From assembly GCF_005795905.1 (NCBI RefSeq), contig NZ_VAWE01000001.1, positions 7,181,001 to 7,245,000 of the forward strand: a stretch of DNA of 64,000 nt, in the 5' to 3' direction. Origin of the DNA: Streptomyces marianii. GTDB taxonomy: Bacteria; Actinomycetota; Actinomycetes; Streptomycetales; Streptomycetaceae. The position numbers and the translations under genes were made by a program. Below, piece by piece: positions 9,089 through 17,761 of this stretch. Each line of letters opens with the position of its first letter. Within the stretch, counting starts at the first letter, position 1. Under the pieces are notes generated by a model. That model had not been told where the DNA came from. It made no database searches and saw only the letters and a list, made by a program, of their open reading frames with translations.

Positions 9089-10236
9089 GCGTTCTCCAGC
9101 TGCTGTTCGCACTGCTCCTGGTGCTCGCGAACGGCTTCTTCGTCGGCGCGGAGTTCGCGCTCGTGTCGGTGCGCCGCAGCCAGGTGGAACCGCTCGCCGC
9201 GCAGGGTTCCTCCCGGGCCCGGCAGGTCCTGCACGGGCTCGAGAACCTGCCGCAGATGATGGCGGCGGCCCAGTTCGGCATCACCGTCTGCTCGCTGACC
9301 CTGGGCGCGGTCGCCGAGCCGACCGTGGCGCACCTGTTGGAGCCGGTGTTCCACGCCCTGCGGGTGCCCGAGGCGCTGGTCCACCCCCTCGGCTACGTGA
9401 TCGCCCTCGCCGTCGTGGTCTTCCTGCACCTCGTCGTCGGCGAGATGCTGCCGAAGAACCTGGCGATGGCCGCCCCGGAGAGGACCGCGCTCTGGCTCAG
9501 CCCCGCGCTGGTCGGCTTCGCCCGGCTGTGCCGGCCGGTGACCGCGGCGCTCGGCGCCTGTTCCCGGCTGGTGCTGAAGCTGTTCGGGGTCGAGCCGAAG
9601 GACGAGGTCGAGGCGGTCTTCACCAGCGACCAGCTGGGCCAGCTCGTCGAGGACGCCGGTCAGGCCGGACTGCTCGACCCGGAGGAGCAGGAACGTCTCG
9701 GGGACGCCCTGGAGCTGGGCAGCCGCCCCGTGACGGACGTCCTGATCGCCCGGTCCTCCCTGGTCACGGTGCCGCCCTCGGTGACTCCGAGGCAGATCGA
9801 GGAGCTGACCGTCCGTACGGGCTACTCCCGGTTCCCCGTGGGCGGCGAGGGCAGCGGGAGGTTCATGGGTTACCTCCACGTCAAGGACGTCCTGGACCTG
9901 GATGACGACGAGCGGGCCGTACCGCAGCACATCTGGCGCCCCATGGCCACGCTGCGGTCGGAACTGCCGCTCGACGACGCGCTCACCGTGATGCGCCGCG
10001 CGGCCACGCATCTGGCCCAGGTCGCCGACGCGTCGGGACGTGTCCTGGGCCTCGTCGCCCTGGAAGACGTCCTCGAGATGCTGGTGGGCGAGGTGCGCGA
10101 CCCGGCCCACCGTCCGGTGCCGCCCGCCGCGTCCGTCCGGGGCTCCCACGCGGCGGTCGTGCGAGGCGGTCTGCGGACGGATCCGCCGCACCAGCAGGAC
10201 GTGCGCTCCCAGCAGCCGAGCCCGAGCGGGGTGTGA
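9085..10236 (+). CDS. CNNM/CBS-domain membrane protein, second copy
   Basis: This 383-residue paralogue has the same CNNM domain (LLVLANGFFVGAEFALVS; LVVGEMLPKNLAMAAPER) and a CBS pair (about 205-330; VTDVLIARSS, VLGLVALEDVLEMLVGEV). It has no CorC_HlyC domain and ends in a short polar tail. The ATG is embedded in the stop of the preceding gene, so the two are translationally coupled. Such coupled CNNM pairs are common in Streptomyces. The missing C-terminal domain suggests a division of labour or a heteromer, which is inference. Confidence 0.9.
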   Translation: MSVLQLLFALLLVLANGFFVGAEFALVSVRRSQVEPLAAQGSSRARQVLHGLENLPQMMAAAQFGITVCSLTLGAVAEPTVAHLLEPVFHALRVPEALVHPLGYVIALAVVVFLHLVVGEMLPKNLAMAAPERTALWLSPALVGFARLCRPVTAALGACSRLVLKLFGVEPKDEVEAVFTSDQLGQLVEDAGQAGLLDPEEQERLGDALELGSRPVTDVLIARSSLVTVPPSVTPRQIEELTVRTGYSRFPVGGEGSGRFMGYLHVKDVLDLDDDERAVPQHIWRPMATLRSELPLDDALTVMRRAATHLAQVADASGRVLGLVALEDVLEMLVGEVRDPAHRPVPPAASVRGSHAAVVRGGLRTDPPHQQDVRSQQPSPSGV

Positions 10237-10242
10237 GGCCGC

Positions 10243-10296
10243 GTGCCCCGCCCTTCGGGATGGTGTCGGTCAACAGCATCCTTCGGGGCGGGGCAC
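10243..10296. terminator. Bidirectional hairpin between convergent genes
   Basis: GTGCCCCGCCC (10243-10253) pairs perfectly with GGGCGGGGCAC (10286-10296). An inner GGATG/CATCC pairing extends the structure. It sits between the ends of the CNNM gene (plus) and the AAA ATPase gene (minus). Confidence 0.7.
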
Positions 10297-10355
10297 GGCA
10301 CCCCGGCGGCGGTTGCAGCCGGGGCCGGCCCTTCCCGCCACGTGACCCAGGGGGC

Positions 10356-12263
10356 TCACGGTCCGGTGGGGTCCTGGGAGCCGCGGTCCCGCGGACCGCG
10401 GCCCGAGAGCACCTCCCCGTACGCCTGCATCAGATCCGGCAGCCGCAACGTCGCCAGGTCCTCGCGCGTCGGCGTGCCCGCGTACCCCGAGAGGCGCAGG
10501 TCCCGGTAGGCACAGCTCTTCTCGTACAGCGTGCGCAGGAAGCGGCCGTTGCCCAGCTCGTCGATCCAGCTCTGGTCCACCACATGGCCGCTGATCGACC
10601 GCAGCTCGTCCAGCGCCTCCTCGTCCCACAGATCGCCGTTGGCCGCCGCGAGCACCTCGCCGATCGCCGTCAGCTCCAGCGGCCGGTACGAGGGGAAGTC
10701 GACCCGGGTGGTGAATCGCGAGGAGAGCCCGGGGTTGGTGGCGAGCAACCGGTCCATGCCCTCCGGATAGCCGGCGAGGATGACCACCAGATGGTCCCGG
10801 TTGTCCTCGGCCCGCTTCAGCAGCACCTGCAGCGCCTCGTCGCCGTAGGCGTCGCCCTTGCTGTAGCCGGTGTTGGAGAGCGCGTACGCCTCGTCCACGA
10901 ACAGCACGCCGCCGAGCGCGGAGTCGATCAGCTCGTTGGCCTTCACCGCGGTCTGGCCGAGGAACTCCCCGACCAGGTCGGAGCGCTGCGCCTCCACCAG
11001 ATGGTCGCCGCCCAGCAGCCCGAGCGCGTAGAAGACCCGGCCCAGGATGCGGGCCACGGTCGTCTTGCCGGTGCCGGACGGGCCGGAGAAGACGAAGTGC
11101 CGCTTCGGGGGCTGGACGGGGAGGCCCTGCCCGGCCCGCAGCCGGGCCATCCGCAGCTGTGCGGAGAGGGCCTTCACCTGCCGCTTCACCGGCTCCAGGC
11201 CCACCATCCGCTCCAGCTCCGCGAGCGCCTCGGCGAGCAGCACCGGATCGGTGGGTCCGGACGGGAACGGTGGCGCAGACCGGCGCGGGGCCCCCGACTT
11301 CTCCCGCACCCGGTCGGCCGGGTCCGCGGCGGCCGCAGAGCCGAGCGGGGGCTGGGGCTCGCCCCCGTAGCGTGATTCGGGTACGAAGGGCGGCTCGGCC
11401 TCGGCCGGCTGGGCGTCCGCGGCGTCCTGCCCCGCACCCGCTCCCGCGCCCGCCAGCGACACGGTGGCCAGGCCCGCGGCCTCGTCCGTCCCGTCGATGC
11501 CGTCGTAGTCGGCGATCGCGGTGAGCCGGGCCGAGGTGTCCATGAAGGCCGGGTCCACCCGGTGCACGGCCCGGTACAGCGGCAGGGCGGCAGCGCTGCG
11601 GCCCGTGCCCTCATGGGCCCGGGCCAGCCAGTAGCGGAGTTCCTTGCGCTGGGGCTGCTCGCTGCGGCAGCGCATCAGCGCCGCGGACAGCAGCGGCTCC
11701 GCCTGCCCGTACATCTCCAGCCGCACCCGCGCCATGCCGGCGAACAGGCCGGCCTCGATCCCGAGCAGCGGATCGTCCACGAGCGGTTCGGTGTGCCGCA
11801 CCAGCTGCTCCCAGTCCTTGACCAGGTAGGCGCGGCAGGCGTGCAGAAAGCGGACCTGCGGATCGGCGTCGACCGGCGGCAGCCCCGCGAGTGCGCGGTC
11901 CAACTCGGGCACCTGGCGCCCGTCGAGCCAGTGCGAGGCGTGCGCGAGCAGGAGGTCGCGCGGGCTCTCCAGCACGGGCTGCACCCACCAGCCGAGCCAG
12001 TACCAGGAGTTCAGCGTGCGGCGGTGACGGTTCCGTTGCTCGCCGAAACGCTCCCGGTTCCGGTACATCCTCAGCAGCGCGGTGGTGGTGTCCACGCGCA
12101 GGGCGTGCAGTCCGAGCCAGCCGTCGGCCATCCCGGGGTCGAGCCGCACCGCGCTCCTGAACTCCTCCTCCGCCTGCGGGTAGGCGCCCATGGTGTAGGC
12201 GTCCACGCCGCGCACCCAGGCGAGGTCGGCCGGGGCCGGTGAGCCCTGCGTGCCGATGTCCAT
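10356..12263 (-). CDS. TPR-AAA+ ATPase, EccA/CbxX-like
   Basis: The first 300 or so residues of this 635-residue protein are helical TPR-like repeats (WVRGVDAYTMGAYPQAEEEF and similar). An Ala/Pro-rich linker follows, then a CbxX/CfqX-type AAA+ module: Walker A GPSGTGKTTVARILG near 391, Walker B GGVLFVDEAYAL near 450, arginine-finger region NPGLSSRF. This is the layout of EccA, the cytosolic ATPase of type VII secretion. No other ESX gene is nearby, so the role here is open. The ATG at 12263 has GGGGGA upstream. A longer open frame reaches 12548, but its Pro-rich extension looks non-coding. Confidence 0.85.
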   Translation of the reverse strand: MDIGTQGSPAPADLAWVRGVDAYTMGAYPQAEEEFRSAVRLDPGMADGWLGLHALRVDTTTALLRMYRNRERFGEQRNRHRRTLNSWYWLGWWVQPVLESPRDLLLAHASHWLDGRQVPELDRALAGLPPVDADPQVRFLHACRAYLVKDWEQLVRHTEPLVDDPLLGIEAGLFAGMARVRLEMYGQAEPLLSAALMRCRSEQPQRKELRYWLARAHEGTGRSAAALPLYRAVHRVDPAFMDTSARLTAIADYDGIDGTDEAAGLATVSLAGAGAGAGQDAADAQPAEAEPPFVPESRYGGEPQPPLGSAAAADPADRVREKSGAPRRSAPPFPSGPTDPVLLAEALAELERMVGLEPVKRQVKALSAQLRMARLRAGQGLPVQPPKRHFVFSGPSGTGKTTVARILGRVFYALGLLGGDHLVEAQRSDLVGEFLGQTAVKANELIDSALGGVLFVDEAYALSNTGYSKGDAYGDEALQVLLKRAEDNRDHLVVILAGYPEGMDRLLATNPGLSSRFTTRVDFPSYRPLELTAIGEVLAAANGDLWDEEALDELRSISGHVVDQSWIDELGNGRFLRTLYEKSCAYRDLRLSGYAGTPTREDLATLRLPDLMQAYGEVLSGRGPRDRGSQDPTGP

Positions 12264-12621
12264 CGGGTCCCCCACATACCTGCCCCCGTGCTGTCCCACC
12301 GGGCGGATGCCCGGCGGAGCGTGCCGAACCACCTTGTCGCGGACGGGAATTGACCGCACCGGGGTGCATCGTACCTGCGCAGGGGGCGGCGGATTAAGGG
12401 CGCGCGAGCATGGCGCGAACGGTGACCCTGGGTGAGCGTTGAGCGCCGCAGGAGTGCCGGGGGAAGGTCCTGAGGACAGAACGAAGCCCCCGATCACGGG
12501 GGAACAACCGGGGGCTTCGCGTCCGGGCGACTCCGAAAAGCCGCACATTGAGAACGTAAGACCTGTAAGGGCCCTGGGTCAAGCGGAGTTGAGGCGCCCG
12601 GCAGGGTGGATTTCCGACTGC
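12264..12621. other. Gene-free interval between AAA ATPase and kinase genes
   Basis: Apart from the promoter-hairpin unit at 12475-12582, it holds the untranslated leader and ribosome-binding site of the AAA ATPase gene. I see no supported coding sequence. Confidence 0.5.
12475..12582 (-). ncRNA. Promoter-plus-hairpin unit: candidate small RNA or attenuated leader
   Basis: On the minus strand TTGACC (12582-12577) and TACGTT (12558-12553) are 18 bases apart, a good HrdB-type promoter. Starting about 12547, the transcript would run roughly 65-70 bases to a hairpin in which CGAAGCCCCCG pairs with CGGGGGCTTCG (12519-12482), followed by TTCTGTCCT. The AAA ATPase gene begins about 220 bases further on. 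The stretch could be a small RNA or an attenuating leader. No translated product is convincing. Confidence 0.45.
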
Positions 12622-13260
12622 TCAGTACGACGGTCGGAGGTGGTCACGTTCCGTGAGGGAATGGTTCGCTCCTGCTGTCACGCCGGGTCCTGGCAGCCAC
12701 TCGTACCCCTCGGGCAACTCGCGTACCAGGGTGTCGGCGAACGGGCGCGAGGGGTCGTCCGCGAAATGGCGGCTCTCCGCCACGGTCCAGCCGTCCCAGA
12801 AGCCGGAGAGCTCCGGTCCGTCGCGGCGCCGGCCGCGCATCCACGACTCCTGCGGGTCCCGCTCCATCCACAGCAGCCGGGCCAGATGGGGCCGCAGCGC
12901 CCGGCGGCCGGCGCCCACGCCCTCGACCAGGACGACCGGCGCTGCGGGCAGCGCGCGTGGTGCCCCGAAGCGGCGGAGATTCCAGTCGTACGGGTGATAC
13001 AGCCCGCTCTCGCCGCGCGACCACGGGTCGATCACCTGTTCAACCAATCGGCCGGTCCAGGAGAAGAGTTCGTCGTGTGTGGCGATGTCGTCGAGGCGCA
13101 GCACCGGCGCTCCGCCGAGCGCCTCCGCGAGTCCGGCGGCGAACGTGCTCTTGCCGGAACCCGCGTGGCCGTCGACCGCGATCAGCCGGACCGGGCCGCA
13201 GGACGGCGGCAGTGCGCGCAGGCCCGCGGCGGCGCGTTCGAGGGAGACGGGGCGGCTCAT
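12622..13260 (-). CDS. P-loop nucleoside/uridine kinase-like protein
   Basis: The 212-residue protein has a Walker A loop GHAGSGKST at residues 31-39 after a hydrophobic strand (RLIAVD). A downstream acidic strand follows (VLRLDDIATHDE), then VVLVEGVGAGRR and LLWMERDPQESW, in the order seen in uridine-kinase-like ATPases. The substrate cannot be specified, and the usual uridine-binding residues are not obvious. ATG 13260 with AGGGTG upstream is preferred over a GTG three codons earlier. It is probably a monocistronic gene. The promoter-hairpin unit lies just downstream. Confidence 0.75.
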   Translation of the reverse strand: MSRPVSLERAAAGLRALPPSCGPVRLIAVDGHAGSGKSTFAAGLAEALGGAPVLRLDDIATHDELFSWTGRLVEQVIDPWSRGESGLYHPYDWNLRRFGAPRALPAAPVVLVEGVGAGRRALRPHLARLLWMERDPQESWMRGRRRDGPELSGFWDGWTVAESRHFADDPSRPFADTLVRELPEGYEWLPGPGVTAGANHSLTERDHLRPSY

Positions 13261-13434
13261 GGGGATCACCCTAAGGGGGTACGCGGGCCCGCCGTCGGTC
13301 CACGCAGGTCATGCCGCTGGTCGAGACCGATATTGGTCGGGGCGGCACCGCGCGAGTCACTGGCAGAAGCCGTTCGGGAACCGCGATAGTTGGCCCACCG
13401 GCGCACCCTCGAGACCGCTGCTTCCGGAGGTCCC

Positions 13435-14793
13435 ATGACCACGCCTGCCTCGCGCAGATCCGTACTCACCGCGGCACTCGCGGCCGCGGCCGGCGGAAGC
13501 GCCCTGACCTCCGCCGCCACCGCGGCCGCCACCGGAGTTCCGGCGCCCGCCGCGCGCCCCCGTCCGCTCGTGGACAACCGTTTCTGGAACTCGTACACGG
13601 ACTGGCGCAGCGGCGAGGGCGCGGGCACCCGCGCCCTCGCCGGCAGCCGCCCGGGACTGGTGATCGGCGCCCCGGCAGGCCGCACGCGGTACGCCGACCC
13701 GCACACCGGCCGCACCACGGCCTGGGACTACGCGCGGTGGATCTCGCCGGTGCACCGCCCCCGGGTGGCCGCCACCGAGGTCATCGCCTCCTGGAACGCC
13801 CGCACCCCGGCCGGGACGTGGCTACAGACGGAACTGTCCGGCACCTACAGCGACGGCAGCACGACCCGGTGGTTCGTCATGGGCCGCTGGGCGGCCGGCG
13901 ACGGGGACATCCTGCGCACCTCGGTCGACGGCCAGACCGACGGCAGGAGCAGCATCTGGACCGACACCTTCGCCGTGGACGACCCGGCGAGCGGACTGCG
14001 GCTGGTCGCCTACCGGCTCAGGCTGACCCTCTACCGCCGGCCGGGAACGGCCCTCACACCGACCGTGTGGCGCGTCGGGGCCATGGCCTCGGACATCCCG
14101 GACCGCTTCACCGTGCCGGCCTCCGTGCCCCGGGTCGCCCGTGAGCTGGCGGTGCCGCGCTACTCGCAGAACACCCACGTCGGTCAGTACCCCGAGTACG
14201 ACAACGGCGGCGAGGCCTGGTGCAGCCCCACGTCCTCGCAGATGGTCGTCGAGTACTGGGGCCGCAGGCCGACGGCCGGGGAGCTGGCCTGGGTAGACCC
14301 GGACTTCGCCGACCCCCAGGTCTGCCACGCGGCCCGCCACACCTACGACCACCAGTACGAGGGCTGCGGGAACTGGCCGTTCAACGCCGCCTACGCGGCC
14401 ACGTACCGCGAGATGAACGCCGTGGTCACCCGGCTGGAGTCGCTCGGCCAGCTGGAGACGCTGGTCGGTGCGGGCATCCCCGCCATCACCTCCCAGTCCT
14501 TTCTGAAGGAGGAGCTGACCGGCGCAGGCTACGGCACCTCGGGCCATCTGATGACCGCGATCGGCTTCACCGCCGGCGGGGACGTGATCGCGAACGACCC
14601 CGCCTCACCCAGCAACGAGGCCGTGCGCCGGGTGTACCGGCGGGCGGAGTGGGAGACGATCTGGCTCCGCACCAAGCGGTACAACGCGAGCGGGAAAGTG
14701 GCGTCCGGCACAGGCGGCGTCTGCTACCTCTTCTGGCCCGAACGTCCGACGGCCGCTCAGCGCAAGGCCCTCGCCGCTCTCGGCATCGACTGA
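13435..14793 (+). CDS. Tat-exported C39-like cysteine peptidase
   Basis: The 452-residue protein starts with a twin-arginine signal (RR at 7-8, then VLTAALAAAAGG and an Ala-rich h-region) and should be exported folded. Residues about 50-230 form a beta-rich domain of unknown role. The C-terminal domain (about 240-440) is a C39-like papain-fold peptidase: catalytic Cys at about 263 in EAWCSPTSSQM, His at about 371 in SGHLMTAIGF, Asn/Asp at 387-388 in IANDPAS. All three catalytic positions are present. The ATG has CCGGAGG seven bases upstream. An upstream ATG in frame would hide the signal peptide and is not used. Confidence 0.85.
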   Translation: MTTPASRRSVLTAALAAAAGGSALTSAATAAATGVPAPAARPRPLVDNRFWNSYTDWRSGEGAGTRALAGSRPGLVIGAPAGRTRYADPHTGRTTAWDYARWISPVHRPRVAATEVIASWNARTPAGTWLQTELSGTYSDGSTTRWFVMGRWAAGDGDILRTSVDGQTDGRSSIWTDTFAVDDPASGLRLVAYRLRLTLYRRPGTALTPTVWRVGAMASDIPDRFTVPASVPRVARELAVPRYSQNTHVGQYPEYDNGGEAWCSPTSSQMVVEYWGRRPTAGELAWVDPDFADPQVCHAARHTYDHQYEGCGNWPFNAAYAATYREMNAVVTRLESLGQLETLVGAGIPAITSQSFLKEELTGAGYGTSGHLMTAIGFTAGGDVIANDPASPSNEAVRRVYRRAEWETIWLRTKRYNASGKVASGTGGVCYLFWPERPTAAQRKALAALGID

Positions 14794-14948
14794 CGCGCCA
14801 CCGCCGCGCCCGGGGCCGTGACCGGTGTCACTGCCCGCGGGCGGCGCGGCTGGCAGTGTGGTCGGGGCAGGTCCCCCGTACCCCTTGAGGGCGCGGCAGG
14901 GTCCGCCGGGGGGCGACCGGAACCACAAGGACGATCGAGCGAGCCGCC

Positions 14949-15095
14949 ATGACCACGACCACCGCCAACGCCAACGTCGCCCGGGCCCGCACCGGAGGCC
15001 CCGAGGACGACGGCCCCAAGATCGTCGAGCACGTCATGGGATGGGTGCTCGTGGTCGTCCTGGCGATGCTCGTCACCCGGGCCGGGCTCCTCTGA
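14949..15095 (+). CDS. SCO1431-family small membrane protein
   Basis: This 48-residue peptide has a polar N-terminus containing RTGGPEDDGPKIVEHVMG and one hydrophobic helix (WVLVVVLAMLVTRAGLL) at the C-terminus. It closely resembles, from memory, the conserved Streptomyces SCO1431 family. The neighbouring genes also match that locus. Function is unknown. CGAGCGAG upstream is a weak ribosome-binding site. Confidence 0.8.
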   Translation: MTTTTANANVARARTGGPEDDGPKIVEHVMGWVLVVVLAMLVTRAGLL

Positions 15096-15141
15096 CGGCC
15101 CGCACGCACGCGTGAACGGCCCTCGCGCCCGCGTGAAAAAG

Positions 15142-15194
15142 GGGGCAGGCAGCCCGACCGGCTCCCCGCCTCCGCCCCTCCCGGAGCCTGCCCC
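15142..15194 (+). terminator. Hairpin downstream of the SCO1431-family gene
   Basis: GGGGCAGGC (15142-15150) pairs with GCCTGCCCC (15186-15194), 47 bases past the small gene's stop. The rest of the 15096-15460 gap holds the promoter and leader region of the acyl-CoA dehydrogenase gene (ATACTC near 15323 is a possible -10) and no coding sequence I can support. Confidence 0.5.
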
Positions 15195-15460
15195 TCGGCC
15201 GGTCGACCTGACCAGTTCCCGCCGCGGGGGCGCCCGCGGGTGGCCGGGGAGGTCCGGTGGCCGGGCCGCCCAGGCCCCACGGAGTGATTCCCGCCCGTGA
15301 CGGACGGCGTCGGATGGGGCATACTCAAGCCGCCACAGCCGCTGGTCAGCCGCTTCCGTGATCCGGGAGGGCAGCATCGGCGCACCAGTGACATCCGGCG
15401 GCGCCGTCCAACCCTTCGCGCGCGACCGCCGCAGCGCCCGACAGGGAGGAGAGCGCCGCC

Positions 15461-16633
15461 ATGCCCGACCGCGCCCCGCAGCCGGTGGACCGGACACTGC
15501 CCACCGAGGAGGCCAGGGATCTGATCACCCTGGTCCGAGAGATCGTCCAGCGGGAGATCGCTCCACGCGCGGCCGAGGAGGAGGAGGCGGGCCGCTTCCC
15601 GCGCGAACTGTTCTCCCTGCTCTCCGAGTCGGGACTGCTCGGCCTCCCCTACGACTCCGAGTACGGCGGTGGCGACCAGCCGTACGAGGTCTACCTCCAG
15701 GTCCTCGAGGAACTGGCCGCGGCCCGCCTCACCGTGGGCCTGGGAGTCAGCGTCCACTCCCTCGCCTGCCACGCGCTCGCCGGCTACGGGACCAAGGAGC
15801 AGCGCGGAGAACACCTCGCCGCGATGCTCGGCGGCGGGCTGCTCGGCGCCTACTGCCTCTCCGAACCGTCGTCCGGCTCGGACGCGGCCTCCCTGCGCAC
15901 GAAGGCCGAGCGCGACGGCGACGCCTGGGTCATCACCGGGACCAAGGCCTGGATCACCCACGGCGGGGTGGCCGACTTCTACACCGTGCTGGCCCGCACC
16001 GGCGGCGAAGGCGCCCGCGGCATCTCGGCGTTCCTCGTACCGGGCGACGCGGAGGGGCTGAGCGCGGCGGCGCCCGAGAAGAAGATGGGTATGAAGGGTT
16101 CGCCCACCGCCCAGCTCCACTTCGACGGAGTACGCGTTTCCGACGCCCGCCGGATCGGTGACGAGGGGCAGGGCTTCGCGATCGCCCTTTCCGCGCTCGA
16201 CTCGGGACGTCTCGGCATCGCCGCCTGTGCGATCGGCGTGGCCCAGGCCGCGCTCGACGAGTCCCTCGCCTACGCCACCGGGAGGAAGCAGTTCGGCCGC
16301 CCCATCGCCGACTTCCAGGGACTGCGATTCATGCTCGCGGACATGGCCACGAAGGTCGAGGCCGGCCGTGCGCTGTACCTCGCCGCCGCGCGGCTGCGCG
16401 ACCGGGGGCTGCCGTTCTCGAAGGAGGCGGCGATGGCCAAGCTGTTCTGCACGGACACCGCGATGCAGGTCGCCACCGACGCCGTGCAGATCCTCGGCGG
16501 CTACGGCTACACCGCGGACTTCCCGGTGGAGCGGCTGATGCGCGAGGCCAAGGTGCTGCAGATCGTCGAGGGCACCAACCAGATCCAGCGGATGGTCATC
16601 GCCCGTCACCTCGCTGGGCCAGAGTCCCGCTGA
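15461..16633 (+). CDS. Acyl-CoA dehydrogenase
   Basis: The 390-residue flavoenzyme has a helical N-terminal domain, a central beta domain (YCLSEPSSGSDAASL, WVITGTKAWITHGG) and the C-terminal helical domain. The catalytic base is Glu at about 370 in IVEGTNQIQRM, with FAD-contacting RKQFGRPIADFQ near 275. It fits short/medium-chain acyl-CoA oxidation or branched-chain degradation; chain length cannot be read out. ATG 15461 has AGGGAGGAG upstream. No other beta-oxidation gene adjoins it. Confidence 0.93.
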   Translation: MPDRAPQPVDRTLPTEEARDLITLVREIVQREIAPRAAEEEEAGRFPRELFSLLSESGLLGLPYDSEYGGGDQPYEVYLQVLEELAAARLTVGLGVSVHSLACHALAGYGTKEQRGEHLAAMLGGGLLGAYCLSEPSSGSDAASLRTKAERDGDAWVITGTKAWITHGGVADFYTVLARTGGEGARGISAFLVPGDAEGLSAAAPEKKMGMKGSPTAQLHFDGVRVSDARRIGDEGQGFAIALSALDSGRLGIAACAIGVAQAALDESLAYATGRKQFGRPIADFQGLRFMLADMATKVEAGRALYLAAARLRDRGLPFSKEAAMAKLFCTDTAMQVATDAVQILGGYGYTADFPVERLMREAKVLQIVEGTNQIQRMVIARHLAGPESR

Positions 16634-16799
16634 CCCAGCCGGTCCGCCCGCTCCACACCGGTGCCGCCGTGAGCCTGTTCCACTCCTGGTCGCGGCGGCC
16701 CGGCAGGGTCCGTCCGGCACTGGCCCAGCGGTGGAGCAGGTCGCGGTAGATCGGCGGATCGGGCGTATGCGGAACCGATTCTTCTTGACGTGACGTCAT
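16596..16799 (-). CDS. Possible small hypothetical protein
   Basis: A 67-residue open frame starts at ATG 16799 and overlaps the end of the acyl-CoA dehydrogenase gene tail-to-tail by 38 bases. Its composition looks coding rather than a shadow (SVPHTPDPPIYRDLLHRWAS, TLPGRRDQEWNRL), with Trp, Tyr, Asp and Glu well represented. I vaguely recall similar short Streptomyces proteins but cannot name a family. No strong ribosome-binding site is visible. Confidence 0.4.
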   Translation of the reverse strand: MTSRQEESVPHTPDPPIYRDLLHRWASAGRTLPGRRDQEWNRLTAAPVWSGRTGWVSGTLAQRGDGR

Positions 16800-17143
16800 C
16801 AGCCGACGGCGGCCCTGGCCGCTCTTGGAGTGCTGCGCGGTCATGCCCGTCCAAACGGCGTCCGGCCGTGCGGAGTCACCCTCGAGGTCATTCGAGCACC
16901 GGTTCGCCCCCTCACCAGGGCGTGCGGACGCGGTCCCGGCCGGGTGCCGTACCGCGCACACTCGCCCCCGCGGCCGCGGGCGTGCGCGCCCGGCGCACGG
17001 CCGTCGTGCGACCCGGGGTGTGACGTGCCGTCACGCGCACTTCGGCGGACGGGAGATGCAGGGGGAGTCGGACCGGACCATCCCGCACCGCGGGAGCGGC
17101 GCCGTCGTGGGGCGGGAGTCCGAGTGGGCGGGGGAGCCGCCGC
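16800..17143. other. Gene-free interval
   Basis: I see no supported gene or strong hairpin. Short palindromic pieces such as GTGACGTGCCGTCAC (near 17020-17034) are present, but their role is unclear. Confidence 0.4.
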
Positions 17144-17557
17144 TCAGGCGGCCCGCCGCATCGGGGGCACCTTCAGGGGCCGCGAACCCGGGCCGCCGAC
17201 GTGCGAGAAGGGCTGCGTCCGCCAGTCCAGACCCTGAGGGAGCGTCAACAGCAGTGCCGTGTCCTGCTCCTGGACCTCGAGCGTGTCGTCCGCGGGGCGG
17301 GCCTCCGCCGCCGCCCGGCCCGTCCCGGCGCAGACCGAGAGCACGAACGGGTTCCACGGCGTCGGGCACAGTGCGTGCTCGGGGAGCACGTGCTCGTCCG
17401 CGAGCAGCGCGATCGGCTGCGCGCAATCCGGGCAGACGACCCGGTACATCTCGAAGGTCTCGTAGGAGTCGAGCTCGTCGTCCTCGCGGGACTCGCGGGA
17501 AACGACGGAATCGGCAGGCTCCGGTTCGTGACGTCCGGTGCGCTTCAGGCTCTGCAT
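17144..17557 (-). CDS. Conserved hypothetical protein with a Cys-rich zinc-binding-like core
   Basis: The 137-residue protein has an acidic, low-complexity N-terminus (ESREDDELDSYE). A compact core VCPDCAQPIALLADEH follows, with HALCPTPWNPF just after it. C42, C45, H61 and C64 could form a zinc site. The C-terminal half has no family features I recognise. The ATG at 17557 has GGGGGAG upstream, and a longer open frame to 17617 lacks one. It is divergent from the Lrp/AsnC gene and could be under that regulator, an inference from position only. Confidence 0.65.
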   Translation of the reverse strand: MQSLKRTGRHEPEPADSVVSRESREDDELDSYETFEMYRVVCPDCAQPIALLADEHVLPEHALCPTPWNPFVLSVCAGTGRAAAEARPADDTLEVQEQDTALLLTLPQGLDWRTQPFSHVGGPGSRPLKVPPMRRAA

Positions 17558-17700
17558 GGAAAATCTCCCCCTCGGGTGGGCCGACCAGGCGCTTGCGGCC
17601 TCGACCACAGCAAGCACTTCCCTCCCGGCACCCGGGGTAACCGCGCGGCCCCGACGGACACGGCCCCGCGCCTGTGGTGTTCGTCACATGCCTCCCGCAG

Positions 17701-17756
17701 GTGCCCTCCCAGGGGGCGGCCGACTGTGCCGGAGGGCACCCGGGGCAATAGGTTGA
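17701..17756 (+). promoter_or_regulatory. Inverted repeat and likely leaderless promoter of the Lrp/AsnC gene
   Basis: GTGCCCTCC (17701-17709) and GGAGGGCAC (17731-17739) form a perfect 9-bp inverted repeat. TAGGTT (17749-17754) is followed seven bases later by the ATG, consistent with a leaderless or near-leaderless start. The repeat lies where an autoregulatory Lrp-type protein might bind. Confidence 0.4.
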
Positions 17757-17761
17757 CGTGT

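Noticed and set aside
12264..12548. N-terminal extension of the AAA ATPase to the upstream ATG at 12548
   Set aside because: The extension is Pro/Ser/Arg-rich, includes the hairpin and would make an unusual EccA-like protein; ATG 12263 has its own ribosome-binding site.
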